A stretch of 64,000 bases of DNA, from the NCBI RefSeq assembly GCF_003664995.1, contig NZ_JFHL01000029.1:62001-126000 (forward strand), written 5' to 3'. This DNA comes from Mesotoga sp. BH458_6_3_2_1 (lineage in GTDB: Bacteria; Thermotogota; Thermotogae; Petrotogales; Kosmotogaceae). The stretch's first letter is position 1. Every line of letters starts with the position of its first letter. This document shows positions 1-9,300 of this stretch, piece by piece. The position numbers were made by a program, and so were the translations under genes. Under the pieces are notes generated by a model. The model ran no database searches, was not told the origin of the DNA, and saw only the letters and a program-made list of their open reading frames with translations.

Positions 1-69
1 CACTGCGACGAGAACCGTTCCTAGCACTACGAAGATCTCTCCCGAAAGATTCTTGAGTCTTCCTTTCAA
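1..69 (-). CDS. N-terminus of a possible membrane protein, cut by the window edge
   Basis: An open frame runs off the left edge on the minus strand. A TTG at 69-67 lies 9 bases after a GGGGAG ribosome binding site. The first 22 codons begin with basic residues (LKGRLKNL) followed by a hydrophobic run (IFVVLGTVLVAV), as in a first membrane segment or signal anchor. It would follow the Sua5 gene with a gap of about 27 bases, so it may share that transcript. Only 23 codons are visible, so no family can be named and the start is a guess; an in-frame GTG at 78-76 is the alternative but sits too close to the binding site. Confidence 0.35.
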   Translation of the reverse strand, partial: MKGRLKNLSGEIFVVLGTVLVAV

Positions 70-96
70 ACTGACCACTCTCCCCGAGTCGGAATT

Positions 97-1134
97 CTAA
101 GCTCTTTCAATTTTCCAGGCAGCCTTCCTCAGCCTGTTCATAATCGCAAGTCCCACACCTGTTTCAGGGAAAGGCTCGGCAATGATCTGAGAGTATTCCA
201 TGTTCTCTTTATTTCTCAGTTCTTTGAAGAGATTCGATGCAACCTCAAGGAGGTTGTCTCTCGAACCGAGAACGACCTTCTTGACCTGAACGGGATAATA
301 ATCCTTCATTTCTTCAGAGCAAAGAACGAGAGACTTCTTTCTTCCAGCCAGTATCCCCACCTTCGCGACAACCATGCCGGTCTCTCCTTCGACGAGTATC
401 AATGGAATGTCTGGAGAATAATGCCGGTATTTCAAACCCGGTGACATCGGATCACCAAGATACTCTTTTCTGCCCGAAACAAATTCCGGAACATGAAGAT
501 CTGGAAGAACTCCCTTCAGTTGATCCGGGTCGATCGGGCCAGGTCTCAAAAGAGAGGGTCTTCCTCTTGAGAGATCAATAATCGTTGATTCCAGTCCGAA
601 AACCGTCGGACCCGAAAGGATTATGCAGCTTACTCTTTCGTCCATGTCTTCGATCACATGTTCTTCCATTGTAGGGCTTGGTCTGCCTGAAAGATTTGCG
701 CTAGGCGCTGCGATAGGAACGCCCGATAGTCGTATCAGTTCTTGGGCCACCGGGTGGGAAGGAAATCTTACGGCCACGCTCTTCAGGCCTGCGGTAACTG
801 AGTTAGGTATTTCCTTGTTTTTATCGAAGATCAACGTCACCGGCCCTGGCCATACCAGATTCATCAGAGCCGAAAAACTTCCGACATCCTGTGACACGAC
901 TTCTTTCAACATCTCCATGTTGGAAATGTGTATTATAAGCGGGTTGTCCTGGGGCCTGCCTTTTGCCTCAAAAACCTTCATGATGGCAGTTTCGTCAAAG
1001 GAATTTGCGCCCAACCCATATACGGTCTCCGTAGGAAAAACGACCAGTTCGCCTTTCCGGATTAGTTCTGCAGCCTTCTTTAGACTAGTTTCATCGGGGT
1101 TCTCGGAATTCACCCGTAAGTAGACAGTATCCAT
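97..1134 (-). CDS. sua5: Threonylcarbamoyl-AMP synthase (Sua5/YrdC family with C-terminal Sua5 domain)
   Basis: Makes L-threonylcarbamoyladenylate from threonine, bicarbonate and ATP, the first step of the t6A37 modification of ANN-decoding tRNAs. The 345-residue product has the YrdC domain in the first 195 residues (PTETVYGLG near residue 34, KGRPQDNPL near 58, PSANLSGRPSPT near 146) and, after the typical linker SPGLKYRHYSP near 232, the roughly 100-residue C-terminal Sua5 domain. Length fits the long Sua5 form rather than the short TsaC form. The frame is open for 20 codons further upstream, but ATG 1134 is preceded by GGAGG with 4-5 bases spacing, so I start there. An extended -10 element lies upstream. 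Confidence 0.93.
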   Translation of the reverse strand: MDTVYLRVNSENPDETSLKKAAELIRKGELVVFPTETVYGLGANSFDETAIMKVFEAKGRPQDNPLIIHISNMEMLKEVVSQDVGSFSALMNLVWPGPVTLIFDKNKEIPNSVTAGLKSVAVRFPSHPVAQELIRLSGVPIAAPSANLSGRPSPTMEEHVIEDMDERVSCIILSGPTVFGLESTIIDLSRGRPSLLRPGPIDPDQLKGVLPDLHVPEFVSGRKEYLGDPMSPGLKYRHYSPDIPLILVEGETGMVVAKVGILAGRKKSLVLCSEEMKDYYPVQVKKVVLGSRDNLLEVASNLFKELRNKENMEYSQIIAEPFPETGVGLAIMNRLRKAAWKIERA

Positions 1135-1193
1135 TTTTCCTCCGTCGATGAGAACAATCTTCTGATTATTCTCCAGAGCCAAGGGCTCCCGCA

Positions 1194-1202
1194 ATTATAA
1201 CA
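1194..1202 (-). promoter_or_regulatory. Extended -10 promoter for sua5
   Basis: On the minus strand the sequence reads TGTTATAAT, a perfect TGn extended -10 hexamer, with no good -35 box at 16-18 bases. Transcription would begin near 1187, giving a leader of about 50 bases before the sua5 start at 1134. Confidence 0.5.
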
Positions 1203-1651
1203 CTCACGATTAGTCCGGAAGTGATCGGGAACCACAATTCTAAATCGCTACGGTTTATGTGAATATCTCTCGGCAGTCTTCCGAGGTGCAGACCGAGTCT
1301 TCGCAGCAGAATTGAACAAGCGTCACCGTAATTCAAACAAGTCCTATTCTGATCAGCAGTTTCTCAAAATACTCCAGAATAATCACCTCTTTGCCTTCTA
1401 GATAGATTATAGACCCTTTCCCGATCGACAAATCGGGCGTCCGTGAAGTCGATACTATCCTAAAACTAAGGACTTTGTAGTGCTTTCAAGAGAGCCAGAT
1501 AGCGAAAGCACGCCGCGGGCTTCCATGGTAGGCTTCGCATGAGCGCTCTGCGGCGTGAAGATGACCGTAAGCTCTAGAACACTGAATAAGATACATAGTT
1601 TTTGAAGTCTATGCGATTCAACTCTCCATAGCTGCAAATTGCTTGATCAGT
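1203..1651. other. Gene-free stretch with one imperfect hairpin
   Basis: No frame here has a ribosome binding site and sensible composition. The only structure I see is an inverted repeat, cacgccgc at 1509-1516 with gcggcgtg at 1550-1557, extendable by a few wobble pairs but not followed by a T-run. It could be an RNA stem at the 3' side of the GNAT gene (which ends at 1652 on the minus strand) or a chance palindrome. Confidence 0.4.
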
Positions 1652-2119
1652 TCAGTTCGATTCGTTCAATGTGAGCATGAAGTCGGCAGCGTCGGTTCTT
1701 TCTTGCCAACCCTGTTTCGAGTAGAATCCACGGCGATAGGACTCTCTCGATCTGATGTTTATCAGCCTTATCCGGGAGCAGCCTCTCTTCTCGGATTCAT
1801 TTACAGCCCTTCTCAGGAGCTCTCCTCCGATACCCTTTCCCCGCCAGAGTGTCTTCACAAACAACTCCCCAACATAACCCTCGGCTCCGCCCATGAATAG
1901 ATAAGGCATGAAATGCACGCTGGCGTATCCTGTCAACTCGTTTCCCTCTTCTGCAACGAGAATGAGGTGATCATCTTTCTCCATACTCCACTGAACCATC
2001 TTTTCGATTCTCTTCAAGTATGTTTCCTCTTCAATACCCTTGTTCTTGAACCATCCGATATCGACGATGATATCCTTGAGACCTGCGGCATCTCTTGGTT
2101 CAACTTCTCTTATCGTCAA
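1652..2119 (-). CDS. GNAT-family N-acetyltransferase
   Basis: A 155-residue single-domain GNAT protein: N-terminal beta strand TIREVEPRDAAGLKDII, acetyl-CoA binding motif A around LFVKTLWRGKGIGGELLRRA (the RGKGIG pyrophosphate loop), and motif B ending in YRRGFYSKQGWQER. It should transfer an acetyl group from acetyl-CoA to an amine; the acceptor cannot be told from sequence. I start at TTG 2119, 10 bases after GGAG; the GTG at 2128 used by the longest frame lies only one base after the same GGAG. It is a monocistronic gene facing a gene-poor region on both sides. Confidence 0.85.
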   Translation of the reverse strand: MTIREVEPRDAAGLKDIIVDIGWFKNKGIEEETYLKRIEKMVQWSMEKDDHLILVAEEGNELTGYASVHFMPYLFMGGAEGYVGELFVKTLWRGKGIGGELLRRAVNESEKRGCSRIRLINIRSRESYRRGFYSKQGWQERTDAADFMLTLNESN

Positions 2120-2191
2120 TCCGTTCACACTCCTTCATCATTGTTTGCTCCAAGCGATTATTGCATTGAACAATGAATTATTGCAATCAAT

Positions 2192-2398
2192 TCATCCCGG
2201 ACTACGAAATCCACTTCTGCCTTTATCCCGAAAACATCCCTCCTCACTGATAAACGGTCTGTGTTGAACAGCGACATGCACAGACTCATCAGTCAAAAAC
2301 CATTGGACGAAACTACTGAATGATTGTACCTTCACATTGAAAGATTGACCACTTTCTTGCCAGCCTTTCTTTGAATCAAGCTGGCTCGATTCCATCAA
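2192..2398 (-). pseudogene. Possible decayed 3' fragment of a second GNAT gene
   Basis: On the minus strand a 68-codon open frame contains DSKKGWQESGQSFNVKVQ, which resembles the C-terminal end of the adjacent GNAT protein (YSKQGWQERTDAADF); the underlying DNA around TGGCAAGAAAG is also nearly identical. Nothing GNAT-like precedes it, there is no ribosome binding site, and the frame then runs on into unrelated sequence. I read it as a relic of a tandem duplicate. The rest of 2120-2526 shows nothing else I can name. Confidence 0.25.
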
Positions 2399-2526
2399 AC
2401 AGTCGGTGCTTCGGCGGAAAAACCGTATCGCTCATTGCAGCGATTCAAACGCAAAGAGATAAGATAGGAGAGTTGTGAAACGCTTAACGAGTGTCTTTTG
2501 AAGAGCCTTTCAGGACCTAAGTTGTA

Positions 2527-2555
2527 TTGACACCGCAACCTCACCGTGATAGAAT
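2527..2555 (+). promoter_or_regulatory. Promoter of the tRNA-Ser/tRNA-Arg transcript
   Basis: TTGACA at 2527-2532 and TAGAAT at 2550-2555 with an exact 17-base spacer, the best sigma-70 type promoter in the window. Transcription should start near 2562, eight bases before tRNA-Ser. Confidence 0.85.
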
Positions 2556-2569
2556 GAACTCTGTAGGGT

Positions 2570-2659
2570 GGAGAGATGGCCGAGAGGCCGAAGGCGCGTG
2601 CCTGCTAAGCACGTGAGGGTTTATACCCTCCGAGGGTTCGAATCCCTCTCTCTCCGCCA
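2570..2659 (+). tRNA. tRNA-Ser (anticodon GCU)
   Basis: Class II tRNA with acceptor stem GGAGAGA (2570-2576) pairing with TCTCTCC (2649-2655), discriminator G and encoded CCA (2657-2659). The anticodon loop reads CTGCTAA, giving GCU for AGC/AGU serine codons. A long variable arm (gtgagggtttataccctc region) and the T loop GTTCGAATC are present. It is followed after 15 bases by tRNA-Arg, so both are probably cut from one transcript. Confidence 0.95.
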
Positions 2660-2674
2660 TTATATTGTTTATGG

Positions 2675-2751
2675 GTGCCCGTAGCTCAGCTGGATAGAGC
2701 GCTAGACTGCGGATCTGGAGGCCGGGCGTTCAAATCGCCCCGGGCACGCCA
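2675..2751 (+). tRNA. tRNA-Arg (anticodon GCG)
   Basis: Acceptor stem GTGCCCG (2675-2681) pairs with CGGGCAC, then discriminator G and encoded CCA ending at 2751. D stem GCTC/GAGC, anticodon loop CTGCGGA (anticodon GCG, reading CGC), T arm GGGCG-TTCAAAT-CGCCC. No obvious terminator follows; the convergent PH-domain gene ends 10 bases further on. Confidence 0.95.
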
Positions 2752-2761
2752 TTAATCTTCT

Positions 2762-3484
2762 TTATAAAACCATTTCCTTTAGTTTCTCCATTACATCTTT
2801 CGGTTTCGATATGCCGTATATGCAGTTAGCCGGGTTTGCAACAAACTCTTTTTCAGTGCTGACGCTTCCCACAAAGGCTCCTCCGCGAACGTTCTGAGTA
2901 CCGGCATCGGTTGTAAAGCCGCCCATTACCCCTCTGTCTCCTGAGCCCATTCCAGACGAGGTTACTGGAATCACGTGACCAACTCCCATTATGAGTTCGA
3001 AGAAGTTTCTCTTTAGCATGACGTTCGTAATGTGTCTGGCGACAATCATATGGGAGTTTGCGCTGAACATTCCGTGGGTAATCTCTACTCCGGCATCGCT
3101 GAGATCGTACTTGAAAGACGTTCTGTAAATCTCCACGAAGACGACGCCTAGCAGCCCTGCAACTATGAAAAGAAGCACCGGTCCGTTGTCGAAGAGCGGT
3201 TTGAGATCGTTGTAGGTCTTCTCGGGGAAAACATATCTTATCAACCAGCCGGCAGCATTCAAGAGCGCCGGCCAGAAGAACCAGCCGAATCTCCTTCGGG
3301 AGAAAGCCAGAAGAATTCCTGGAATTACTGTCAAGGCTATCCAGATTCCTATGAGAAAAAGACGATTGTTTCCGTCTATGCCCGACAGATCAAAATTCAG
3401 ATAGAAAACGATTCCCAGAAGGAAATAGTAAGGATAAATGAAGTACCTGATCATAAAAGAGCGACGTGTTGGTTTAAGGTTCAT
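2762..3484 (-). CDS. Membrane protein with bacterial PH-like domain
   Basis: A 240-residue protein with four predicted membrane segments (about residues 12-30, 41-61, 66-85, 100-119) followed by a cytosolic domain starting YDLSDAGVEITHG and running through ARHITNVMLKRNFFELIMGVG, the pattern of bPH2/YdbS-type pleckstrin-homology domains (a strand stating how the protein is presented to the membrane, then the ITNV-x-ffe motif). A glycine-rich insertion (residues about 178-208) interrupts the domain. The ATG at 3484 has GGAGG 8 bases upstream and lies inside the end of addA (11-base overlap), so it is translationally coupled to the DNA-repair genes. Function unknown; no evidence links it to recombination other than position. 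Confidence 0.65.
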   Translation of the reverse strand: MNLKPTRRSFMIRYFIYPYYFLLGIVFYLNFDLSGIDGNNRLFLIGIWIALTVIPGILLAFSRRRFGWFFWPALLNAAGWLIRYVFPEKTYNDLKPLFDNGPVLLFIVAGLLGVVFVEIYRTSFKYDLSDAGVEITHGMFSANSHMIVARHITNVMLKRNFFELIMGVGHVIPVTSSGMGSGDRGVMGGFTTDAGTQNVRGGAFVGSVSTEKEFVANPANCIYGISKPKDVMEKLKEMVL

Positions 3485-6398
3485 TCGTATCGCCTCCGGC
3501 TTTTGAGATCATTTGAAGGAGTTCCGCCTCGAAGCTCACTTGATCTTCAAGTACAATCTTCTCTGCCTTTCCGTCTTTGAGAAATAAAAGTGTTGCTTCA
3601 ACGGGGGACAAGAGATCTCTGAGAATGTAGAGGTAGAACCGCATCTGGAATCGGTACTTCTCAATGAAGCCGGGACTCCAGTTCGCGTATTTGAAATCTA
3701 CAATCCTCCACCTTCCATCCTTCAAGTATAGTTTATCAACAATTCCGATCAAAACATACTTCCCAAATCCATGTTGAAAGTGGAATTCGCTTAACACTCT
3801 TTCGGAATCTTCAATATCCTTGATGATTCGATGTTCGACCAGTCCGGAGAGAACTCTCTTCACTTCAGTCAGATCATTGTCGCTAAAGCTAACCCTGTCA
3901 ACTGAGACCGGTCTTCCTCCATCGATGATCGATTTCAGAGTTAGGGGATGGCCTTTAGTGTTTTTCATTCCCAGCGATTCCAGGATGCTGTGGGCCAGTA
4001 ACCCGATATTTGCCGTTCGCTTAACGAGGTCCGGACTTGTGGCATCCGATGCAGTTTCGAACTCGGCCTCGTAATCAGAAGTTATGAAGGTCGGCGAGAG
4101 ATATTTGATGTATGAGGAATCGGCAACCGGCATCACGGACGTGATTTTCGGCAAAGAGAATTCAGTTATGGAGGATTTGTCCTCAATGGAAGCAAATTCG
4201 TCTGGAAAGAACGGTTCGGCTATTTCCTTCAAGAGACTGTTTATCTCGCCGCTTTCCGGCTCGAGCAGAGATCCTGAAAGCAAGATTGACCATGGTCGTG
4301 AAGAGTCTCCCTTCCCGTTCAAGCTGAGGATAAGCATTTCACGTGCCCGTGATAAGGCAACGTAAAGTGTCCGCTTCTCTTCTTCCAGTTCCTTTTCCTC
4401 TTCTTCTCTTGCCAGATGCCCAATTCGGCCTTCCTCATCTCTGTCAGGCTTACTCTTTGTTATGAGAAATCCCTTCTCATCAAAGAAGAGGCGCTTGCTA
4501 GAGTTTCTTTTTTTCCAGTACATGTCACCAATTACGGCAATGGGAAACTCCAGTCCCTTCGACTTGTGAACAGTAAGTATCTTGACGCTGTCTGACTCTT
4601 CTGTCTCGATAGTAGCTTCAGATTCATCGCTCGAGTCGACAAAGGCCCTGAGGTTTGAGGAAAGCTCGCGGAGCGAACTACCCATTCTATCAAGGTCCTG
4701 AGCTAGCTCAATGAGCTTCTTCACGTTGGCAATCATTCTCTCGCCCGACTTAAGTGTCGCCAGCTTTGCCAGATACTCCGTTTCATCGACAAATCTCTGG
4801 AGAATTTCGCTTGGTGAGAGCATATGCTTGAGCTTCCCGAATCTATCGAGTAACTCCTTCAACTGGACGAATCTTTCAGCGTTGCTTTCCTGCAGAACGA
4901 AATACAGTGGAACACCTCTCATGTCCTGTCTAGCCCTCAGAGAGAGCATTTCATCAAGCGTAGCTCCAAAAGCCGGTGATAGCAAGAACGATGCGAGATT
5001 GGTGTCATTCAAGGGATCGACTAGGAGATCAAGCCAGGATAGGGGACCTGTTACCTCAGGCCTTTCGTAGAAATTTCTGCTGCCGATGGTGTAAAAGGGA
5101 ATATTCATCTCTTCGAGAGCTCCTTCGTAACTCGAAACTCTGGAAAATGTTCTCAAGAGGATTGCAATGTCTCCAGGAGTAATTTTGCGTTTGACGCATT
5201 CTCCTGACTTGTTTCTGAAAACAATCTCCTCTTCGAGAAGCGCCCTTATAGACTTTGCCACTCCTTTTGAGTCGTCCGAGGTCTCGCTGACAATTATTCT
5301 CACTCTTGAGGCGTTAGTATCAATTTCGTACGGGATCGATTCGACGTCTTCCCCATAAACTGAACGAAAGAACCGGCCTTCAGCTTTCTCTTGCATCACT
5401 CTCTTGAAAAATCTGTTCTGGAATGAGACAAGGTCGGGATGTGAGCGTCTATTGATCCGGAGATTCTTGACACCCGCTCCGCTTCTTTTGAAGGTCTCCA
5501 TTGTCTTGTTGAAGACCGAGACGTCGGCTCCTCTGAAACGGTATATGGATTGCTTGGCATCTCCTACGAAGAAGACATTGTTCTTGCCCTCGGCCTTGAG
5601 TAATCCGATTATTTCGTTTTGAAGTTCATCTGTATCCTGAAATTCGTCAACAAAGATGTATTTGAATCGATTGCTGTACTTCTGCTGCACATCAGGCATC
5701 TTCAGCAGAAGATCTCTCGTTCTGGTTAGGAGTTGATCGAAGTCCAGTAGCCCGGACCCCGTAGTTCTCATTTCATAATCAGACAAAACTGCCCTGTAAG
5801 ATTCCGCGAAAGACTTAGAACCATCGATGATTATTTCTGCATCCGAGCCCAGATCTCTGCCTGAATATTCAACGGGAGAGGGGTTAAGATAGAATGAGTG
5901 CCTCTCCCTTGACAATGCATCTTTCATCAGCTTAAACGCCTTATCGAGTCCCATCAACCGAATGAGCGGCTCAATGGATTCCAGATTTTCTTCGAAGTAG
6001 GTCCTGACAACCTTTTCCTCAAGTGAAGATCTCCTCATTCCTTTGATAATCTGAAATCCCGGATCGATTCCCGCGAAGAGGGCGCACTCCCTCAATATCC
6101 TTTCGCAGAAAGAGTGAATGGTAGAGATCCAGGCGTATGAGAGCTTGCTTCTCAAGAACTTCCACTTGCCCGGTTCACTTTGGGAGATCCTGAGATCGAA
6201 TTCGCTTATCACACGGTCCTTCATTTCTCTTGCAGCCTTATTGGTGAAGGTAATTGCAACCACGTTGTGGACGTCAAGCTGCTCGCCAAGCCTGAATGCT
6301 CTTTCAAATACCCCGACATACTCCTTAACCAGCGTATATGTTTTTCCTGTACCGGCAGAAGCGGTGACAAACATGTCGCTATTCACTATCTGACTCAC
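3474..6398 (-). CDS. addA: ATP-dependent helicase/nuclease subunit A (AddA)
   Basis: UvrD-like superfamily 1A helicase fused to a RecB-type nuclease, the 3'-5' motor and one of the two nucleases of the AddAB complex that resects double-strand breaks. Visible motifs: Walker A ASAGTGKT (residues about 13-20), DEFQDT Walker B near 250, GDAKQSIYRFRGAD just after it, the motif LTVHKSKGLEFP in the C-terminal helicase half, and near residues 890-930 the nuclease core GIVDKLYL / IVDFKY / QMRFYLY. At 974 residues it is shorter than B. subtilis AddA (about 1230). GTG 6398 has GGAGGG three to four bases upstream and overlaps the addB end by 20 bases. Confidence 0.93.
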   Translation of the reverse strand: MSQIVNSDMFVTASAGTGKTYTLVKEYVGVFERAFRLGEQLDVHNVVAITFTNKAAREMKDRVISEFDLRISQSEPGKWKFLRSKLSYAWISTIHSFCERILRECALFAGIDPGFQIIKGMRRSSLEEKVVRTYFEENLESIEPLIRLMGLDKAFKLMKDALSRERHSFYLNPSPVEYSGRDLGSDAEIIIDGSKSFAESYRAVLSDYEMRTTGSGLLDFDQLLTRTRDLLLKMPDVQQKYSNRFKYIFVDEFQDTDELQNEIIGLLKAEGKNNVFFVGDAKQSIYRFRGADVSVFNKTMETFKRSGAGVKNLRINRRSHPDLVSFQNRFFKRVMQEKAEGRFFRSVYGEDVESIPYEIDTNASRVRIIVSETSDDSKGVAKSIRALLEEEIVFRNKSGECVKRKITPGDIAILLRTFSRVSSYEGALEEMNIPFYTIGSRNFYERPEVTGPLSWLDLLVDPLNDTNLASFLLSPAFGATLDEMLSLRARQDMRGVPLYFVLQESNAERFVQLKELLDRFGKLKHMLSPSEILQRFVDETEYLAKLATLKSGERMIANVKKLIELAQDLDRMGSSLRELSSNLRAFVDSSDESEATIETEESDSVKILTVHKSKGLEFPIAVIGDMYWKKRNSSKRLFFDEKGFLITKSKPDRDEEGRIGHLAREEEEKELEEEKRTLYVALSRAREMLILSLNGKGDSSRPWSILLSGSLLEPESGEINSLLKEIAEPFFPDEFASIEDKSSITEFSLPKITSVMPVADSSYIKYLSPTFITSDYEAEFETASDATSPDLVKRTANIGLLAHSILESLGMKNTKGHPLTLKSIIDGGRPVSVDRVSFSDNDLTEVKRVLSGLVEHRIIKDIEDSERVLSEFHFQHGFGKYVLIGIVDKLYLKDGRWRIVDFKYANWSPGFIEKYRFQMRFYLYILRDLLSPVEATLLFLKDGKAEKIVLEDQVSFEAELLQMISKAGGDTNEP

Positions 6399-9300
6399 CT
6401 TCCCTCCAGGTGATCGCTCTCTTGACTGCTGCGAATTTGCAGTTGTAGCATTGGTGTGAAGAACGGATGAACGAGGGCGGAAATCTGCCCGAATAGACTC
6501 CTTCGGTTATCTTTCCGAGCCATTGAAAAAGCTGAGACTCTCTAAAGATTCTTTCTGCTTTTCTCTTGTTCGCAAACTCCCAGGACTTCTCTTCGTCCGA
6601 AGAAATCGTTCTGAAGGCAGATTTGTTAACTACCCTTCCGATCAGTGTCTTGAAAACCCCGCCTGCAACATAGTATCCTTTTTCTTGAAAGAGCCTGTCT
6701 GCAACGAGTGAATACAGGAGAAGCTGCTTCTCGTCACCGCTGTCGCCTCTCTTGTAATCTATGAGATACATTGCGCGGCTCGATTCATCGAGATCAAGTC
6801 GATCGATTTTGCCTCTCAAGAAGAAGTCAGACTGCAGTTCGACCGGTTTCGTATCTCCAATTCCGAAGGCTTTCTCGAAAGCGAAAGGAACGAAATCTCC
6901 CTGCATGAAGTTCGGTTTTCTGGATTCTCTTTCCGTAATGTAGTCTCTGAGAATCTCCTTAAGTCTTTCGAATTCAAACCGAAAGACTACCTTGCTATCG
7001 TGCATCAGGTGTCTAGAGATATTCTCAGATAGAGAGCTCTGCCAGTCCCTGTTCTTTCCGGAAAAGAAATCTCGAAGAACGGAATGGAAAATGTTCCCCT
7101 CATCGAGGGCTGTCAACTCAAAAATCCTTTCTAAAGGGACATCGAGGCCTACAACGTAGGAAAGAAAGAATGAAAACGGGCAATCGTCGTAGGACTTCAG
7201 ACGCGAGAATGAGAAAACCTTTCCGACGATCCTGCCAAGGTCTCCTGTGTTTTCGACAGACCAGCTCAACTCTCTTCGAAAATGGGAAAGGACTGAATCG
7301 AGCGGCTTCAGTGGTCCGAATTCCTTAAGCTCGTTCCATGCCTCGCTTCTGAACAGTCTTGCTGCCGCAATCTTCAGCTCTGATTCACTCATAGATGACC
7401 CCAGTTCCGGAATATATCCGAATCTTCTGCCTGCCCTTCTCCCCTCCCGAACGATTTCACCCCCCGAACTCTCCAAAACACTCTTCAGGTAAGGAGATGG
7501 AAGAATTGGTTCGCCGTCAACCGTTGATTCGGGCAGAGTAAACCTTACAGACTCAAGTGCCGAACTTACTGATATGTGGAGATTCAGTCTCTGGTGCATC
7601 TCCTCATCCAGAAGAAGATCCCTGGGCTTGATTTCCCCAAACTGGGTGAAACTATACAATGGATTCAAACTGACATGAGGGTATGCGCCGTCCACGAAGC
7701 CGGCAAAGAGCTTGATCTTCTTCTTCGAAAAGCGTGAATTTATTAGAGATTGCACTTCGACTCTGTTTGCTTTGCTCCTCGAAAGAGGGAATTTGTCATG
7801 CCTGAGCACAAGCATCAGATATCGGTAGTACTCATGCGGAGAGATCAGCTCCTTGCCCATGAACTTGAGTAGTCTCTCGAGATCGGTGAGAGTGTGATCA
7901 AAGAGCCTTCTGACTGCCGCTAATTCTTGCTCCTGCAAATCATCCTGATACTCGTTGAAGGTATCTGTCAGTGAGAGTTCCCTCTCCCAGGCAATCAACA
8001 TTTCACGATAACTTCCCACCGCCCTCTTTCTCAAGCTCTTGAAAGGTTCAAGAACGGCGAAAATCTTCTCAATGGCGGGCAGGAGATCGCCCTTAATACG
8101 TTCAACGATCCCGGCAAGCTCTTCAGCAGCGCTCAGTTCAAGCTCATCCTCGGCCAGTGAGATTATTGCCTCGCGCCTTGCTTCAATATGATGAACAAGC
8201 CTTCCAAGGTGTTCCTGCCATGAGAGTTTTCTCTTTTGGTGCGAGAGCCTGAGACCTGCCCTCTCGTATATTATTCTGGACATTGAAGATACGGACTCAA
8301 GAAATCTCGAATCGATTTCTCCTCCATAACCGCAGTCGCCCATTGCGATGATCTTATCAGGCGGGAAACCTTGCACGGCAGTCTCCAGAGGAAGAATCAA
8401 CCTTCTGATTGAGAGCGACGAGTAGAGCTGCTCGTCGCCTTCAATTCTGCTGGGAACTCCATACTCCCGGAGCTTTCCCGAAAGCAGTTTTCTGTAAGCG
8501 AAGAAGTCAGAAGCGACAACTGAAATGTCGCCCGGTTCGTACCCCGATATGAGCAGGGACTTCACAAACCTTGATATGCCCTCGATCTCCGCAAAGATAT
8601 CGGGATAAACAACAACATCGACCGATCCGCAGGCATGCTTCCCGCTTGAGGATGAGAAAAGAGAGTCTTTGAAACTCTCGAATTCGCTGGAAGGGGATGT
8701 CTTCTCGAAAAAAATCCTCCTGATCTCCAGTTCGGGTAGATTCTCGCCTATTTCATCTACCGTTTCCAGAATCGAATCGATATTCGAAAACAGGAACTCC
8801 TTTCCGGGCTCTTGAGGAACGGTAATGAAAACCTCGTCATAAGCTGGAATTACGGCCTTGAAGAAATGCTTAAGAGCGTGACTGAAGTCGTGGAACCCAT
8901 CAAGGAATAAGTACCTGCCAAACTCCCCGGATCTGAGATCCCTTTCGCAGTCATCTATTTGAGTGTAAGCATCGAAAGTGTCAAAGATTCCCTTCTTTGA
9001 TAGTCTTTTTTGGAGCTCGACATATATTGACTCGAGAATCGCCGACACCTCATCGTCTTCAGAGAATATCTCACCAAAACCGCCGTTTTCCTTTACATCG
9101 TGCACCATTTCAAGCAGATAATCGACGAATACCGGCGAATCAGCGAGTTCCTCTCTTCCGATTTGATCGAGAATATCGCCTATCTCCATCCTTATCAGAT
9201 GGTTTCCTACATGGATCGATGCCGGATTAAGTGCGCTGAAAAGCTCGACGGCAAACTGATCCATCGCAAGAAATCTGGAAGCAGGAATCGTTCCAACTCG

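Noticed and set aside
1455-1637. 60-codon minus-strand frame near the hairpin
   Set aside because: No binding site; it runs through the imperfect hairpin and shows no protein-like pattern.
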